64,000 nucleotides of DNA. Origin: Nonomuraea roseoviolacea subsp. carminata. GTDB lineage: Bacteria; Actinomycetota; Actinomycetes; Streptosporangiales; Streptosporangiaceae. A program made the position numbers and the translations under genes. This document shows, piece after piece, positions 48,155 through 58,348 of this stretch (positions within the stretch are counted from its first letter, which is position 1; each line of letters starts with the position of its first letter). The stretch spans positions 496,001 through 560,000 of the forward strand of contig NZ_JAMZEC010000001.1 in NCBI RefSeq assembly GCF_024172185.1, written 5' to 3'. Below the pieces are notes generated by a model. That model was not told the DNA's origin and did not search any database. It saw nothing but the letters and a program-made list of their open reading frames with translations.

Positions 48155-49078
48155 TCAGACGGCGACCGGCTCCGGGTGCGACAGGAGCTGGAAGACCTCG
48201 CGCGAGGCGCTCGACCGGTTGAACGTGATGAAGTGGATGCCCGGCGCGCCCTCGTCGAGCAGCCGCTGGCACAGCTCCGCGCCGTGCTCGATGCCGAGCC
48301 GCCGCACCGCCGCCGGGTCGTCGGCGACGGCCTCGAAGCGGGCCGCCAGAGCCGGCGGGAACGGCGCCCCCGACAGCTGCTCGGAGCGGGCGATCGTGCT
48401 CGTCTGGGTGACCGGCATGATGCACGGGATGATCGGCGTGTCGCAGCCGCGGGCCGCGACCCGGTCGCGCAGCCGCAGGTAGTCGTCGGCCTGGAAGAAC
48501 ATCTGCGTGATCGCGTAGTCGGCGCCCGCCCGGCACTTGCGCACGAAGAACTCGGTGTCGGACTCGATCGACGGCGAGCGCGGATGCTTGTAGGGGAAGG
48601 CCGCCACGCCCACGCAGAAGTCGCCGGCCTGGCGGATGAGCCGCACCAGCTCCTCGGCGTACAGCACGCCCTCGGGGTGGCGGACCCACTCGCCGGTCGG
48701 GTCGCCGGGCGGGTCGCCGCGCACGGCCAGGATGTTGCGCACCCCGGCGTCGGCGAAGCGGCCGACGAGGTGGCGCAGCTCGCGGGTCGAGTGGTTGACG
48801 GCGGTGAAGTGGGCCACCGGCGTGAGCGTCGTGTCGTGGGCGACCCGTTCGACGATGTCGACCGTGCGGTCGCGGGTGGAGCCGCCCGCCCCGTACGTCA
48901 CCGAGACGAAGGTCGGCCGCAGCGACTCCAGCTCCCGGATCGCGCGCCACAGCTGCCGCTCGCCCTCGTCGGTCTTCGGCGGGAAGAACTCGAAGGAGAA
49001 CGACCTGCCACCTGAGGCGAGGAGCTCGCGGACGGTGGGGACGCGATCGGGCAGGACGGATGGTCGACCAAGGGCCAT
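48155..49078 (-). CDS. metF: methylenetetrahydrofolate reductase
   Basis: Reduces 5,10-methylene-THF to 5-methyl-THF for methionine synthesis, with FAD. The 307-aa barrel begins with [20 protein letters not shown], and carries [32 protein letters not shown] and [22 protein letters not shown] is exactly 6 bases upstream of the ATG with no ribosome site, so the transcript is probably leaderless. Divergent from the polyprenyl synthase gene; the same neighbours occur in Streptomyces and Mycobacterium. Confidence 0.97.
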   Translation of the reverse strand: MALGRPSVLPDRVPTVRELLASGGRSFSFEFFPPKTDEGERQLWRAIRELESLRPTFVSVTYGAGGSTRDRTVDIVERVAHDTTLTPVAHFTAVNHSTRELRHLVGRFADAGVRNILAVRGDPPGDPTGEWVRHPEGVLYAEELVRLIRQAGDFCVGVAAFPYKHPRSPSIESDTEFFVRKCRAGADYAITQMFFQADDYLRLRDRVAARGCDTPIIPCIMPVTQTSTIARSEQLSGAPFPPALAARFEAVADDPAAVRRLGIEHGAELCQRLLDEGAPGIHFITFNRSSASREVFQLLSHPEPVAV

Positions 49079-49168
49079 GGTCCAAGGTTACCGTGGCGGG
49101 GCCCGAACCAGCCGTCACTCGGGTGGCCTGGAGATCCGGCGTCGCCCCGCGGCCACTAGTCTCAAGGC

Positions 49169-50236
49169 ATGAACACTGAGGCCGCGAGCATGGACACCCT
49201 GCGCGAACAGGTGGACCGTTGCCTGAGGGAGTTCGTCGACCGGCAGCTTCCCGTCTCGGGCGCGCCGGAGCTGGAGCCGCTCCGCCTGGCCGCCAAGGAG
49301 CTGCTGGCGGGCGGCAAGCGGCTGCGCCCCGCGTTCTGCTACTGGGGGTGGCGCGGCGCGGGCGGGGCGGACCTGCCGGGCGTCTACCAGGCGGCGGCGT
49401 CGCTGGAGCTGCTCCAGGCGAGCGCGCTGGTCCACGACGACGTGATGGACAAGAGTGACCTGCGGCGCGGCATGCCCTCGGCCCACCGCCGCTTCGAGGC
49501 GATGCACGCCGACGCCGGCTGGCAGGGCTCGGCCGAGCAGTTCGGGATGGGCGCGGCGATCCTGCTGGGCAACCTGCTGCTGATCTGGTCGGGCGAGATG
49601 TGGCGCGGCAGCGGCCTGCCGCCCGAGTCGCTCGCGGCGGCGCAGCCGGTCCACGACCACATGCGCACCGAGCTGATGTGCGGCCAGTACCTCGACCTGC
49701 TGGAGCAGGCCCACGGGGAGAACACGTTCGAGTCGGCGCTGCGGGTCGCGCTCTACAAGAGCGGCAAGTACTCCGTGGAGCAGCCGCTCCGGCTCGGGCT
49801 GGCGCTGGCGGCGGGCGGGCTCACGCCGTGGATGGACGAGCTGTGCACCACGTACGGCACGCGGGTGGGGATCGCGTTCCAGATGCGCGACGACATCCTC
49901 GGCGTGTTCGGCGACCCGGCGGCCACCGGCAAGCCGGCCGGCGACGACCTGCGCGAGGGCAAGCGCACGATGCTCGTGGCGCGCACGCTGGCCGCCGCGA
50001 CGCCCGAGCAGGCGGCGCTGGTGCGCAGCCTGCTGGGCGACCCGGGGCTCGACGACCGGGGCGTGGCGGCGCTGCGCGAGGTCATCGAGGACACCGGGGC
50101 GCTGAAGGAGTGCGAGGACCTGATCGGGGCCTACCTGACCGAGGCGCTGGCCTGCCTCGACCAGGCGCCGATCACGGCGGAGGCGCGCTCGGCGCTCGCC
50201 GACCTGGCGGTCGCGGCCACCTCCCGCCAGGCCTGA
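49169..50236 (+). CDS. polyprenyl diphosphate synthase (IdsA-like)
   Basis: Makes a medium-chain prenyl diphosphate, probably geranylgeranyl-PP, from IPP and allylic diphosphates. The 355-aa all-alpha protein has GGKRLRPAFCYWG, the first Asp-rich motif HDDVMDKSDLRRG (DDxxD at residues 90-94) and the second in FQMRDDILGVFGDP, followed by GDDLREGKRTMLVA. Chain length is not decided by sequence alone. TAGTCT lies 6 bases before the ATG, consistent with a leaderless mRNA. Confidence 0.94.
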   Translation: MNTEAASMDTLREQVDRCLREFVDRQLPVSGAPELEPLRLAAKELLAGGKRLRPAFCYWGWRGAGGADLPGVYQAAASLELLQASALVHDDVMDKSDLRRGMPSAHRRFEAMHADAGWQGSAEQFGMGAAILLGNLLLIWSGEMWRGSGLPPESLAAAQPVHDHMRTELMCGQYLDLLEQAHGENTFESALRVALYKSGKYSVEQPLRLGLALAAGGLTPWMDELCTTYGTRVGIAFQMRDDILGVFGDPAATGKPAGDDLREGKRTMLVARTLAAATPEQAALVRSLLGDPGLDDRGVAALREVIEDTGALKECEDLIGAYLTEALACLDQAPITAEARSALADLAVAATSRQA

Positions 50237-50263
50237 GCGCCGCCACGGCCGTGGAGGCCGTCG

Positions 50264-50902
50264 TCACGTCGCCGCCAGGCGCTTGGCGAACTCGGCGGCC
50301 GCCGCGCCCGGGTCGTCGGCCTCGGTGATCGCCCGCACCACGACGACGCGGGTGGCGCCGTAGGCCATGACCTCGTCGAGGTTGCCGAGGTCGATGCCGC
50401 CGATCGCGAACCACGGCCGGTCGGCGCCGAGCCCGGCCGCGTGCCGCAGCAGCGGCGGCCCCGGCGCCGGACGCCCCGGCTTGGTCGGGGTGGGCCAGGT
50501 CGGCCCGCAGCAGAAGTAGTCGACGCCCTCCTCCACCGCCGCGGCGGACGCCTCGGCGGCGGAGTGGGTGGACCTGCCGATGAGGATGTCGTCGCCGAGG
50601 ATCTCCCGTGCGACCCTCACCGGAAGGTCGTCCTGCCCCAGGTGGAGCACGTCTGGCCGGGCGGCGTGGGCCACGTCCGCCCGGTCGTTGACCGCGAGCA
50701 GTTTGCCGTGCCGGTCGCAGGCGTCGCGGAAGACCTCCAGCAGCGCGAGCTCCTCGCGCGCCTCCAGGCCCTTCTCGCGGAGCTGGACGATGTCGACGCC
50801 GCCGGCCAGGACCGCGTCGAGGAAGTCGGCCAGATCGCCGCGCCCGCGGCGGCCGTCGGTGCAGAGGTAGAGCCGGGCGTCAGAAACCGAGGGCCTGGGC
50901 AC
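50264..50902 (-). CDS. thiE: thiamine-phosphate synthase
   Basis: Couples the pyrimidine (HMP-PP) and thiazole phosphate halves of thiamine. The 212-aa barrel has [20 protein letters not shown], the [17 protein letters not shown] metal/pyrophosphate region, [33 protein letters not shown] and [13 protein letters not shown]. The start is GTG. Its first 23 bases overlap the end of the Rv2175c-like gene, so the two are probably co-transcribed. Confidence 0.96.
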   Translation of the reverse strand: MPRPSVSDARLYLCTDGRRGRGDLADFLDAVLAGGVDIVQLREKGLEAREELALLEVFRDACDRHGKLLAVNDRADVAHAARPDVLHLGQDDLPVRVAREILGDDILIGRSTHSAAEASAAAVEEGVDYFCCGPTWPTPTKPGRPAPGPPLLRHAAGLGADRPWFAIGGIDLGNLDEVMAYGATRVVVVRAITEADDPGAAAAEFAKRLAAT

Positions 50903-51254
50903 GCCGCTTGACCTCCGTGTGGCGGCCCGCGCGGATCGCCTGGATGGGCGAGCCCGGCAGCGAGTCGTCCGGGGTGAAGAGCCAGCGCAGCGCCTCGACG
51001 TCGTCGTAGCCGGCGTCGAGCAGCACGGTGAGCGTGCCGGGCAGGCCCTTCGTCACATCGTTGCCGTCGAGGAACACGGCGGGCACGTGCGGCCCCCCGC
51101 TTCCGCGCCGTACGCCGAGCAGCTTGTGGTCCTTGAGGAGTTGCTTGGTGCGCCCGAGCGAGAGCTGCATGCGCTGGGCCACCTCGGGAAGGGTGAGCCA
51201 CTCGTCGACGAGCTGCTCGGTCTCCCGGTCGATCTGTGCAACAGAAAGCGTCAC
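50880..51254 (-). CDS. Rv2175c-family DNA-binding protein
   Basis: A 124-aa protein with a winged helix-turn-helix ([20 protein letters not shown], then [15 protein letters not shown]) and the family C-terminal domain [36 protein letters not shown] and [11 protein letters not shown]. In Mycobacterium tuberculosis Rv2175c is phosphorylated by PknL at its N-terminus, which lowers DNA binding. Here the N-terminus has Thr/Ser residues ([12 protein letters not shown]) and a PknL-like kinase lies about 4 kb away. The start is GTG at 51254; TAGTTG 7 bases upstream suggests a leaderless mRNA. Confidence 0.92.
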   Translation of the reverse strand: MTLSVAQIDRETEQLVDEWLTLPEVAQRMQLSLGRTKQLLKDHKLLGVRRGSGGPHVPAVFLDGNDVTKGLPGTLTVLLDAGYDDVEALRWLFTPDDSLPGSPIQAIRAGRHTEVKRRAQALGF

Positions 51255-51284
51255 GAAACCACAACTACCACATGGCGCGCTTGC

Positions 51285-52460
51285 TCAAACAACACAATCG
51301 CGTAGAGGGACATCGGGATCTACCAGGCGTTCCGGGTCCATCCGGGGGCCCGCGTCGATGATGCGGCGGCCCTGGACGAGGTCGCGCGGCCGGTCCACGG
51401 CGAGGACCGCGGCGAGGGTGTCGTCCTCGGTCAGCCAGCAGGCCGACCATTTGCCCTCCGGGCCGCCCCGGTGGAGGAGGCGGGCGCCGGCCGGGTGGTG
51501 GCCCGCGTACTGGACCATGTGGCCGAACTGCTCGGACCAGAAATACGGGACCGGGTCGTACACCGCGTCCTCGCCGAGCAGCGTGGCCGCGGCGACCTCC
51601 GGCGCGCCGAGCGCGGTGTCCCAGTGCTCGACCCGCAGGCGGGTGCCGTAGCGGCGCGACCACCAGGCGGCGCAGTCGCCGACCGCGACCACGCCGGGCA
51701 GCGAGGCGCGCAGGTGCTCGTCGGCGACGACGCCGTTGTGCAGGTCGATGTCGGCGCCGGCCAGCCACTCGACGGCCGGGCGGACGCCGACGCCGGTGAC
51801 GACCACGTGCGCCTCGAGGAACTCGCCGTCCACCAGGCGCACGCCGCCCTCGTCCACCGAGGCGACCATGGTGTCGAGCCGCAGCTCGATGCCGTCGTAC
51901 CAGGGCAGGGTGCGGGCGCCGAGCTCGGCGCCCACGGCCTGGGACAGCGGCGCGGGGCCGGCCTCGACCACGGTCACCTCGCAGCCGGCGCGGCGCGCGG
52001 CCGTGGCCACCTCGGCGCCGATCCAGCCGGCTCCGATCACGACGACGCGGGCGCCGCGGACGAGCCTGGCGCGCAGTTCGAGCGCGTCGTCGAGGGTGCG
52101 CAGCACGTGCTGCTGCCCGTCGCCGGGCAGCGTGATCGGGTCGGCGCCGGTCGCGATGACCAGGCCGTCGTACGGCAGGTCGCCCTCGCTGGTCTCGACC
52201 ACGCCCGCGCGCAGGCCGGTGGCGCTGACGCCGGGGCGGAAGTCCACCTCCAGCGTCGCGAGGTCGGAGTCGACGAAGCTGGAGTCGCTGGTGCCCAGCA
52301 GCACCGCCTTCGACAAGGGCGGGCGGTCGTACGGGCGGTGCCGTTCCTGCCCGAGCAGGACGATCTCGCCTTCGAACCCCCGGGCCCGCAGGGCCTCGAC
52401 ACTGCGCACTCCGGCCAGGCCGGCTCCGGCCACCACGACACGGTTCACGTTCATGACCAT
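51285..52460 (-). CDS. FAD-dependent ferredoxin-reductase-like oxidoreductase
   Basis: A 391-aa pyridine nucleotide-disulfide oxidoreductase-type flavoprotein. FAD-binding site VVVAGAGLAGVRSVEALRAR, the GQERHRPYDRPPLSK block, NAD-binding site VVVIGAGWIGAEVATAARR, GVVAVGDCAAWW and a C-terminal reductase domain (RVEHWDTALGAPEVAAATLL) are those of ferredoxin reductases that serve oxygenases or P450s. It could reduce the [3Fe-4S] ferredoxin of this window, though it lies 12 kb away. The start is one of two ATGs (52460 or 52454); neither has a clear ribosome site. It is divergent from the TPP riboswitch. Confidence 0.9.
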   Translation of the reverse strand: MVMNVNRVVVAGAGLAGVRSVEALRARGFEGEIVLLGQERHRPYDRPPLSKAVLLGTSDSSFVDSDLATLEVDFRPGVSATGLRAGVVETSEGDLPYDGLVIATGADPITLPGDGQQHVLRTLDDALELRARLVRGARVVVIGAGWIGAEVATAARRAGCEVTVVEAGPAPLSQAVGAELGARTLPWYDGIELRLDTMVASVDEGGVRLVDGEFLEAHVVVTGVGVRPAVEWLAGADIDLHNGVVADEHLRASLPGVVAVGDCAAWWSRRYGTRLRVEHWDTALGAPEVAAATLLGEDAVYDPVPYFWSEQFGHMVQYAGHHPAGARLLHRGGPEGKWSACWLTEDDTLAAVLAVDRPRDLVQGRRIIDAGPRMDPERLVDPDVPLRDCVV

Positions 52461-52513
52461 AACGGGGCCGCCGCCGGGGTTCGGCACCGAGGCCGTAGGC
52501 TGGGGGCGTACGA

Positions 52514-52612
52514 CGCGCGGGAGTCCGGCCGTGACCGGGCTGAGAGGAAGGCTTGACCGGGCCTTCGACCGCAATCCACCTGATCCGGATCATGCCGGCG
52601 AAGGGAGCGCGC
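52514..52612 (+). promoter_or_regulatory. TPP riboswitch (THI element)
   Basis: Conserved parts in order: CGCGCGGGAGTCCGG, ACCGGGCTGAGAGG, the variable hairpin around GAAGGCTTGACCGGGCCTTC, GACCGCAATCCACCTGATCC and GGATCATGCCGGCGAAGGGA, closing with GCGCGC against the 5' CGCGCG. The 3' strand of the closing stem contains the AAGGGAG that should serve as thiO ribosome site, immediately before the ATG, so thiamine pyrophosphate binding should block translation. Confidence 0.96.
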
Positions 52613-53931
52613 ATGGAGCTGATCGTGGGCGGCGGGATCGTCGGGCTGTCGGTCGCCTGGCGGCTGTCGCGGGCGGGGCGTCCCGTCACCGTGGTGGACC
52701 CGGCGCCGGCCTCCGGCGCCTCGCACGCGGCGGCGGGCATGCTGGCGCCCGTGAGCGAGGTCACCTACACCGAGGAGCCGCTGCTGCGGCTGGGGGTGGC
52801 GTCGCTGCGCCGCTGGCCGTCGTTCGCCGCCGAGCTGGCCGCCGACGCGGGCCTGCCGCCCGGCGCGCTCGCGCCCTCACCCGCGCCCTCGGGCGGTCGC
52901 TCGCCCGCGGCCTCGGGCGCGCCCTCGCACGGCGGGCCCGGCGCGCTCTCGCACGGCGGGCCCGGCGCGCCCTCGTACGGGCTGGACTTCCGCGCCGACG
53001 GCACCCTGGACGTGGCGTTCGGGACGGACGACCTCGCCGCGCTGGACGAGCTGGCCGCGTTCATGGGCAAGCTGGGGCTGCCGGTGGAGCGGCTGACGGG
53101 CCGGGAGTGCCGGCGCCTGGAGCCGATGCTGGCCCCCTCGGTGCGGGGCGGGCTGCTGGCGCCGGGCGACGCGTGGGTGGACCCGCGCCGCGTCACCTCC
53201 GCCCTGCTCACCGCCCTGGAGCGGCGGGGCGTCCCCGTGGTGCGGGCCCGGGTGTCGCGGCTCCTGCGGGCCTCTGGGGGCTCGGGAGATGGCGCGGTCG
53301 TGGGCGTGGAGCTGGACGACGCGGCCGGGGGCGGGGCGGTCCCCGCGGAGATCCAGGCCGACGGCGTCGTCCTGGCGGCCGGGGTGTGGAGCGCGGAGCT
53401 GGCCGGCGTGCCCGTCCGGCCGGTCAAGGGGCAGATCATGCGGCTGCGCTCCGCCGAGCCGCTGCTGAGCAGGTGCGTACGCGGCGTCGTCCACGGCACC
53501 CCCGTCTACCTGGTGCCGCGCGGCGACGGCGAGCTCGTGGTGGGCGCCACGCAGGAGGAGATGGGCTTCGACACGCGGGTGACGGCCGGCGGCGTGTACG
53601 AGTTGCTGCGCGACGCCCGGGAGCTGGTGCCCGGGGTGACGGAGCTGGAGGTGGCCGAGGTGGTCGCCGGCCTGCGCCCCGGCACGCCCGACAACCTTCC
53701 GCTCATCGGCCCGAGCGGCACGCCCGGCCTCACGCTGGCGACCGGGCACCACCGCGGCGGGGTGCTGCTGGCGCCGCTCACCGCGGCCCTCCTCCAGGGC
53801 GAGGAGCCCGAGCTGGCCGCCCTGTGCGCGCCGGCCCGCCACCACCCGGCCTCCGGGAGCGGCGGCCCCTGTGCCTCCCGCGGCCCGGCCGCTCCCCCGT
53901 ACGACGAGACCTCCGGCTCCAAGGAGATGGG

Positions 53932-53935
<4 letters not shown>
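52613..53935 (+). CDS. thiO: glycine oxidase, thiamine thiazole synthesis
   Basis: Oxidises glycine to the imine used for the thiazole ring. The 440-aa flavoprotein has the FAD-binding MELIVGGGIVGLSVAWRLSR, ASGASHAAAGMLAPVSE, the central RPVKGQIMRLR and the C-terminal GLRPGTPDNLPLIGP with TGHHRGGVLLAPLTA. An extra Ser/Pro/Gly segment with 8-residue repeats (GxPSHGGPGA type, DNA 52862-52980) interrupts the N-terminal region before YGLDFRADGTLDV. The C-terminal tail of 40 residues is also unusual. Controlled by the TPP riboswitch; its stop overlaps the thiS start by 4 bases. Confidence 0.95.
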
Positions 53936-54880
<945 letters not shown>

Positions 54881-55149
54881 GGCCGGACCGCGTCACGGGA
54901 CGTATCGGATGTCCGCAATGCGGCGCCCGTCAAGCCCCCAAGGCCGGTGCGGCGGGGTCCCGGGCGGGCGGCTCCGGGCCGGTGAGCCCGGGCCGCCCGG
55001 GCGTGGCCCGTGGGGCGCAGGGAGAGCTGACGACGCCCTGGTCCCGGCGCGATCCGGGAGGCGGGACGGGGTCCGGCGGGGGCCACGGGTCGGCATCGTT
55101 TCGGATGGTCGCGCCCTGCGGGCCGCGAAACGCCCGTAAACTCGGCGAC

Positions 55150-57369
55150 GTGGACACGACGACTGCGGACCCCCTGGTCGGGCGGACCCTGGACGGGCGC
55201 TACCGCATCGAGTCCCGGATCGCGCGGGGCGGCATGGCGACCGTCTACCTCGCGCTGGACGTCCGGCTCGACCGCACGGTCGCGCTGAAGGTCATGCACC
55301 GCTCGCTCGCCGAGGACCCGGCGTTCGTGCGGCGCTTCATCGGCGAGGCCAAGTCCGTGGCCAGCCTCTCCCACCCCAACGTGGTCCACGTCTTCGACCA
55401 GGGCACCGACGGCGACGTCGTCTACCTGTCCATGGAGTACGTCCCCGGCAGGACGCTGCGCGACATCCTCAACGAGCGCGGCAGGCTCCCGGCCCGCGAG
55501 GCGCTGGAGATCCTCATCCCGGTGCTCGCGGCGCTGGGCGCGGCCCACCAGGCGGGCATGGTCCACCGCGACGTCAAGCCGGAGAACGTGCTGATGACGG
55601 CCGACGGCCGGGTCAAGGTCGTGGACTTCGGCCTGGCGCGGGCGATCGAGGCGACCAACCAGACCCGCACCGGCATGATGATCGGCACGATCGGCTACAT
55701 GTCGCCCGAGCAGGTGACCACCGGCCGGGCCGACGTGCGCACCGACGTCTACGCGGCCGGGATCATGCTGTTCGAGCTGCTGACGGGCCAGCCGCCGTAC
55801 GAGGGCGAGACGCCGATGTCCGTGGCCTACCGCCACGTCCACGACACCGTGCCGGCGCCGTCGTCGCTGAACCCCGAGGTGCCGCCGGTGGTCGACGCGC
55901 TGGTGGCGCACGCCACGGCGCGCGAGCCGGACGCGCGGCCCGCCGACGCGACCGCGATGCTGGTCGAGGCGGTCGAGGTGCACCGCCAGCTCCCCCGGCT
56001 CACCGCGCCCGGCGCCCCGCACACGGGTGCCCGCTACTCGCTGCCGGGCACCGGCCCGCACGCCTCGTCCGTCCCGCCCGCCCCCTCCGGTCCCCACGCG
56101 CCGTCGGGCCCGCTCCCGGCGCCCACGGCGCAGCTTCCCTCCGGCGCGCACGCCTCGCCCGCCGCGGGGCACCTGCCGGGTCCCCGTACGGGCCCGCACT
56201 CTGGGGCGCAGCCCACCGGGCCGGCTCGCGGCGGCTACGGCCCGCAGCCGGCCTCCCAGCCCGGCGGTTACGGCGCGCAGCCGGGCTCCCAGCCCGGCGG
56301 CTACGGCACGCAGCCCGGCGTGGCCGGCGCGCCGGGGATGACGGTGGCCATGCCGCAGGTCCCGCCCGGCGGCGCGGCCGTCCCCAACCCGACGATGATC
56401 CAGCCGCGCGCCGAGACGCCGGCGGATCGTCCGGCCGGGCGGCGGCGCGGGTTCCGGCCGAGCTGGATCATCGTGGCGCTCGCCGTCGTGATGGTGGCCG
56501 CGATCGGCCTGACCGGCTGGTACGTCTCCCGTCCCCAGTACGTGACGGTGCCCGCCGACCTGGTCGGCAGGCCGGTGTCCCTGGTCGAGGCGAAGCTCGC
56601 CTCCGGCGGCCTGAAGGTGAGGGTGGCGCAGGGCCGCCACGACGACAAGACCGACGAGGGCCTGGTGCTCAGCCTCGACCCGGTGGGCGGGCAGGAGGTG
56701 GAGGCGGGCACGACCGTGACGCTCGTGCCCTCGCTCGGCCCCAAGCTCGTGGTGGTGCCCAAGGTGGCGGGCATGTCGGCCGACGACGCCCGCGCCGCCA
56801 TCGCCAAGGCGGGCCTGGCCGTCGGCACCGTCCGGCGGCTGGCCAACCCCGACGTGCCCCGCAACACGGTGATCCGCACCTCGCCGCTCGTGGGCGAGAA
56901 GCTCAAGGAGGGCGCCAAGGTCTCCATCTACGTCAGCGCCGGGCTCACCATGCCCGACGTCGCGAAGATGCCGAAGGACCAGGCCGCCGCCTTCCTGCAG
57001 GAGCAGGGCTTCCAGGTGCAGGTCAACGAGGTGGACGACGACGCCGAGCCGTGCACGGTCATCGCCCAGTCGCCCAAGGCCAACGCCGAGGTCGACCGGG
57101 GCGCCGTGGCGATGATCACGGTGGCGCGCTGCCAGAGCGACTTCTGGGACTGGTGGAAGGGCGACAACGAGGCCCGCGACGGCGAGGAGCACCAGCTCGT
57201 GCCCGCGGTCATGGGCAAGAACGTGAACGACGCCCGCCAGGAGCTCCAGCAGCTCGGCTGGAAGGTGCGGGTCCTCAAGCTGGGCAAGGGCAGCGGGGTC
57301 GTCCGCTTCCAGCGGCCCCTGCCCAACAGCGAGCGCCCGCCGGGCTCGGAGGTCATCCTCTGGCACTGA
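55150..57369 (+). CDS. transmembrane Ser/Thr protein kinase with four PASTA domains
   Basis: A 739-aa PknB/PknL-type kinase. The kinase domain (residues about 17-280) has the Gly loop RIARGGMATVYLA, Lys47 in VALKVMH, HRDVKPEN with catalytic Asp141, DFG at 159-161 and the GTIGYMSPEQ loop with nearby Thr172/174 as likely autophosphorylation sites. A Pro/Gly-rich linker (to about 430) leads to one membrane helix (SWIIVALAVVMVAAIGLTGW). Four extracellular PASTA repeats follow, expected to bind peptidoglycan or muropeptides. TAAACT lies 7 bases before the GTG start, consistent with a leaderless mRNA. Its position close to idsA, Rv2175c and metF matches PknL of Mycobacterium, which lacks PASTA domains. 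Confidence 0.95.
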   Translation: MDTTTADPLVGRTLDGRYRIESRIARGGMATVYLALDVRLDRTVALKVMHRSLAEDPAFVRRFIGEAKSVASLSHPNVVHVFDQGTDGDVVYLSMEYVPGRTLRDILNERGRLPAREALEILIPVLAALGAAHQAGMVHRDVKPENVLMTADGRVKVVDFGLARAIEATNQTRTGMMIGTIGYMSPEQVTTGRADVRTDVYAAGIMLFELLTGQPPYEGETPMSVAYRHVHDTVPAPSSLNPEVPPVVDALVAHATAREPDARPADATAMLVEAVEVHRQLPRLTAPGAPHTGARYSLPGTGPHASSVPPAPSGPHAPSGPLPAPTAQLPSGAHASPAAGHLPGPRTGPHSGAQPTGPARGGYGPQPASQPGGYGAQPGSQPGGYGTQPGVAGAPGMTVAMPQVPPGGAAVPNPTMIQPRAETPADRPAGRRRGFRPSWIIVALAVVMVAAIGLTGWYVSRPQYVTVPADLVGRPVSLVEAKLASGGLKVRVAQGRHDDKTDEGLVLSLDPVGGQEVEAGTTVTLVPSLGPKLVVVPKVAGMSADDARAAIAKAGLAVGTVRRLANPDVPRNTVIRTSPLVGEKLKEGAKVSIYVSAGLTMPDVAKMPKDQAAAFLQEQGFQVQVNEVDDDAEPCTVIAQSPKANAEVDRGAVAMITVARCQSDFWDWWKGDNEARDGEEHQLVPAVMGKNVNDARQELQQLGWKVRVLKLGKGSGVVRFQRPLPNSERPPGSEVILWH

Positions 57370-57386
57370 CCCCCGCGCGGGGTCAG
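57366..57386. terminator. bidirectional hairpin between kinase and allantoicase genes
   Basis: CTGACCCC and GGGGTCAG pair around CGCGC. The stem includes the stop codons of both convergent genes. Confidence 0.7.
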
Positions 57387-58348
57387 CCGGTGAGGTGGCC
57401 GTGCAGCCGCACGCGGGCCAGGCCGCCGTCGGGGTGGATGTCGACCCGCACGTGCGTGACCGGGCCGGCCTGGGCGAGGCGGAAGCGGTGCGGGGTGTCC
57501 GGCTGCAGCCGCGTCCGGGGCAGCAGCTCGACCTCGCGGTCGCCGTCGAGGCCCGTGAGGGTCACGGCGGCGGGGGCGTTGAAGATCAGGTTCGTGGTGT
57601 CGATCTCGGCGAGCCGGATGACGCCCCGCCCGGCCAGCCGGATGACCAGCCACTCGTTGCCCTCCTCGCGGCGGCGGGCGGTCTCCCAGCCCTCCGCCTG
57701 GTGGCGGGCCAGGCCGGGGGCGATGACGTTGTTGGGCGAGGAGTAGAAGGCGTTGGAGCAGGCGGTGACCAGGCCGCCGTTGTGCAGGGCGGCCAGGTCG
57801 AGGCTCAGGCCGTCGTACACCGACAGGTCGGGGCGTGCCTCGCCGTGGACCCGCAGCCGGGCGATGCCGCCGTCGGGGAACATGTTCAGCCGCACGTGCG
57901 TGTAGCGGGCGTCGCCGGCGACCTCCACGGGGTGCTCGGCGTCGCCGCGCAGCGGGGTCCTGGGCACGATCTCGGTCCAGCGGGCGTCGAGCAGCTCGGC
58001 GGGCGACGGGTGGCCGTCGACGGCCGCCGCCTCGACCGAGGCGTGGGTGGGGTGGTTGCCGGTGAACCAGGCCGTGTCGATCACCACTCCACGCACGGCG
58101 CCGGGCAGGCCGAGCCGGACGATCGCCCAGTCGTGCCCCGGCCCGCGCCGCCGCCGCGTCTCCCAGCCGTCGTACACCTGGCCCTTGCCGCCGAACGTCT
58201 CGGGCCGGAACGCGGGCCGGCCGGGCCTGATGAGGGCCTCCTTCTCGGCGAACGACTCGTCGCTGGCGGCGACGACCGAGCCGCCCAGGGTGCGCAGCGC
58301 CAGGTCGGGCAGCGTGGTGAAGCCTTCGGACGGCTGTTCGGGCGCCAT
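57383..58348 (-). CDS. alc: allantoicase
   Basis: Hydrolyses allantoate to ureidoglycolate and urea. The 321-aa protein is built from two similar beta-sandwich halves. Half 1 has SDESFAEKEALIRPG, GWETRRRRGPGHDWAIVRLG and THVRLNMFPDGGIARLRVHG. Half 2 has CSNAFYSSPNNVIAPG, GWETARRREEGNEWLVIRLA and THVRVDIHPDGGLARVRLHG. Its ATG follows the allB TAG directly, so translation is coupled. Last gene of the purine breakdown run. Confidence 0.97.
   Translation of the reverse strand: MAPEQPSEGFTTLPDLALRTLGGSVVAASDESFAEKEALIRPGRPAFRPETFGGKGQVYDGWETRRRRGPGHDWAIVRLGLPGAVRGVVIDTAWFTGNHPTHASVEAAAVDGHPSPAELLDARWTEIVPRTPLRGDAEHPVEVAGDARYTHVRLNMFPDGGIARLRVHGEARPDLSVYDGLSLDLAALHNGGLVTACSNAFYSSPNNVIAPGLARHQAEGWETARRREEGNEWLVIRLAGRGVIRLAEIDTTNLIFNAPAAVTLTGLDGDREVELLPRTRLQPDTPHRFRLAQAGPVTHVRVDIHPDGGLARVRLHGHLTG

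Noticed and set aside
47745..48482. 245-codon plus-strand open frame before and across metF
   Set aside because: No recognisable domain, overlaps metF and its terminator, composition like repeat-rich spacer.
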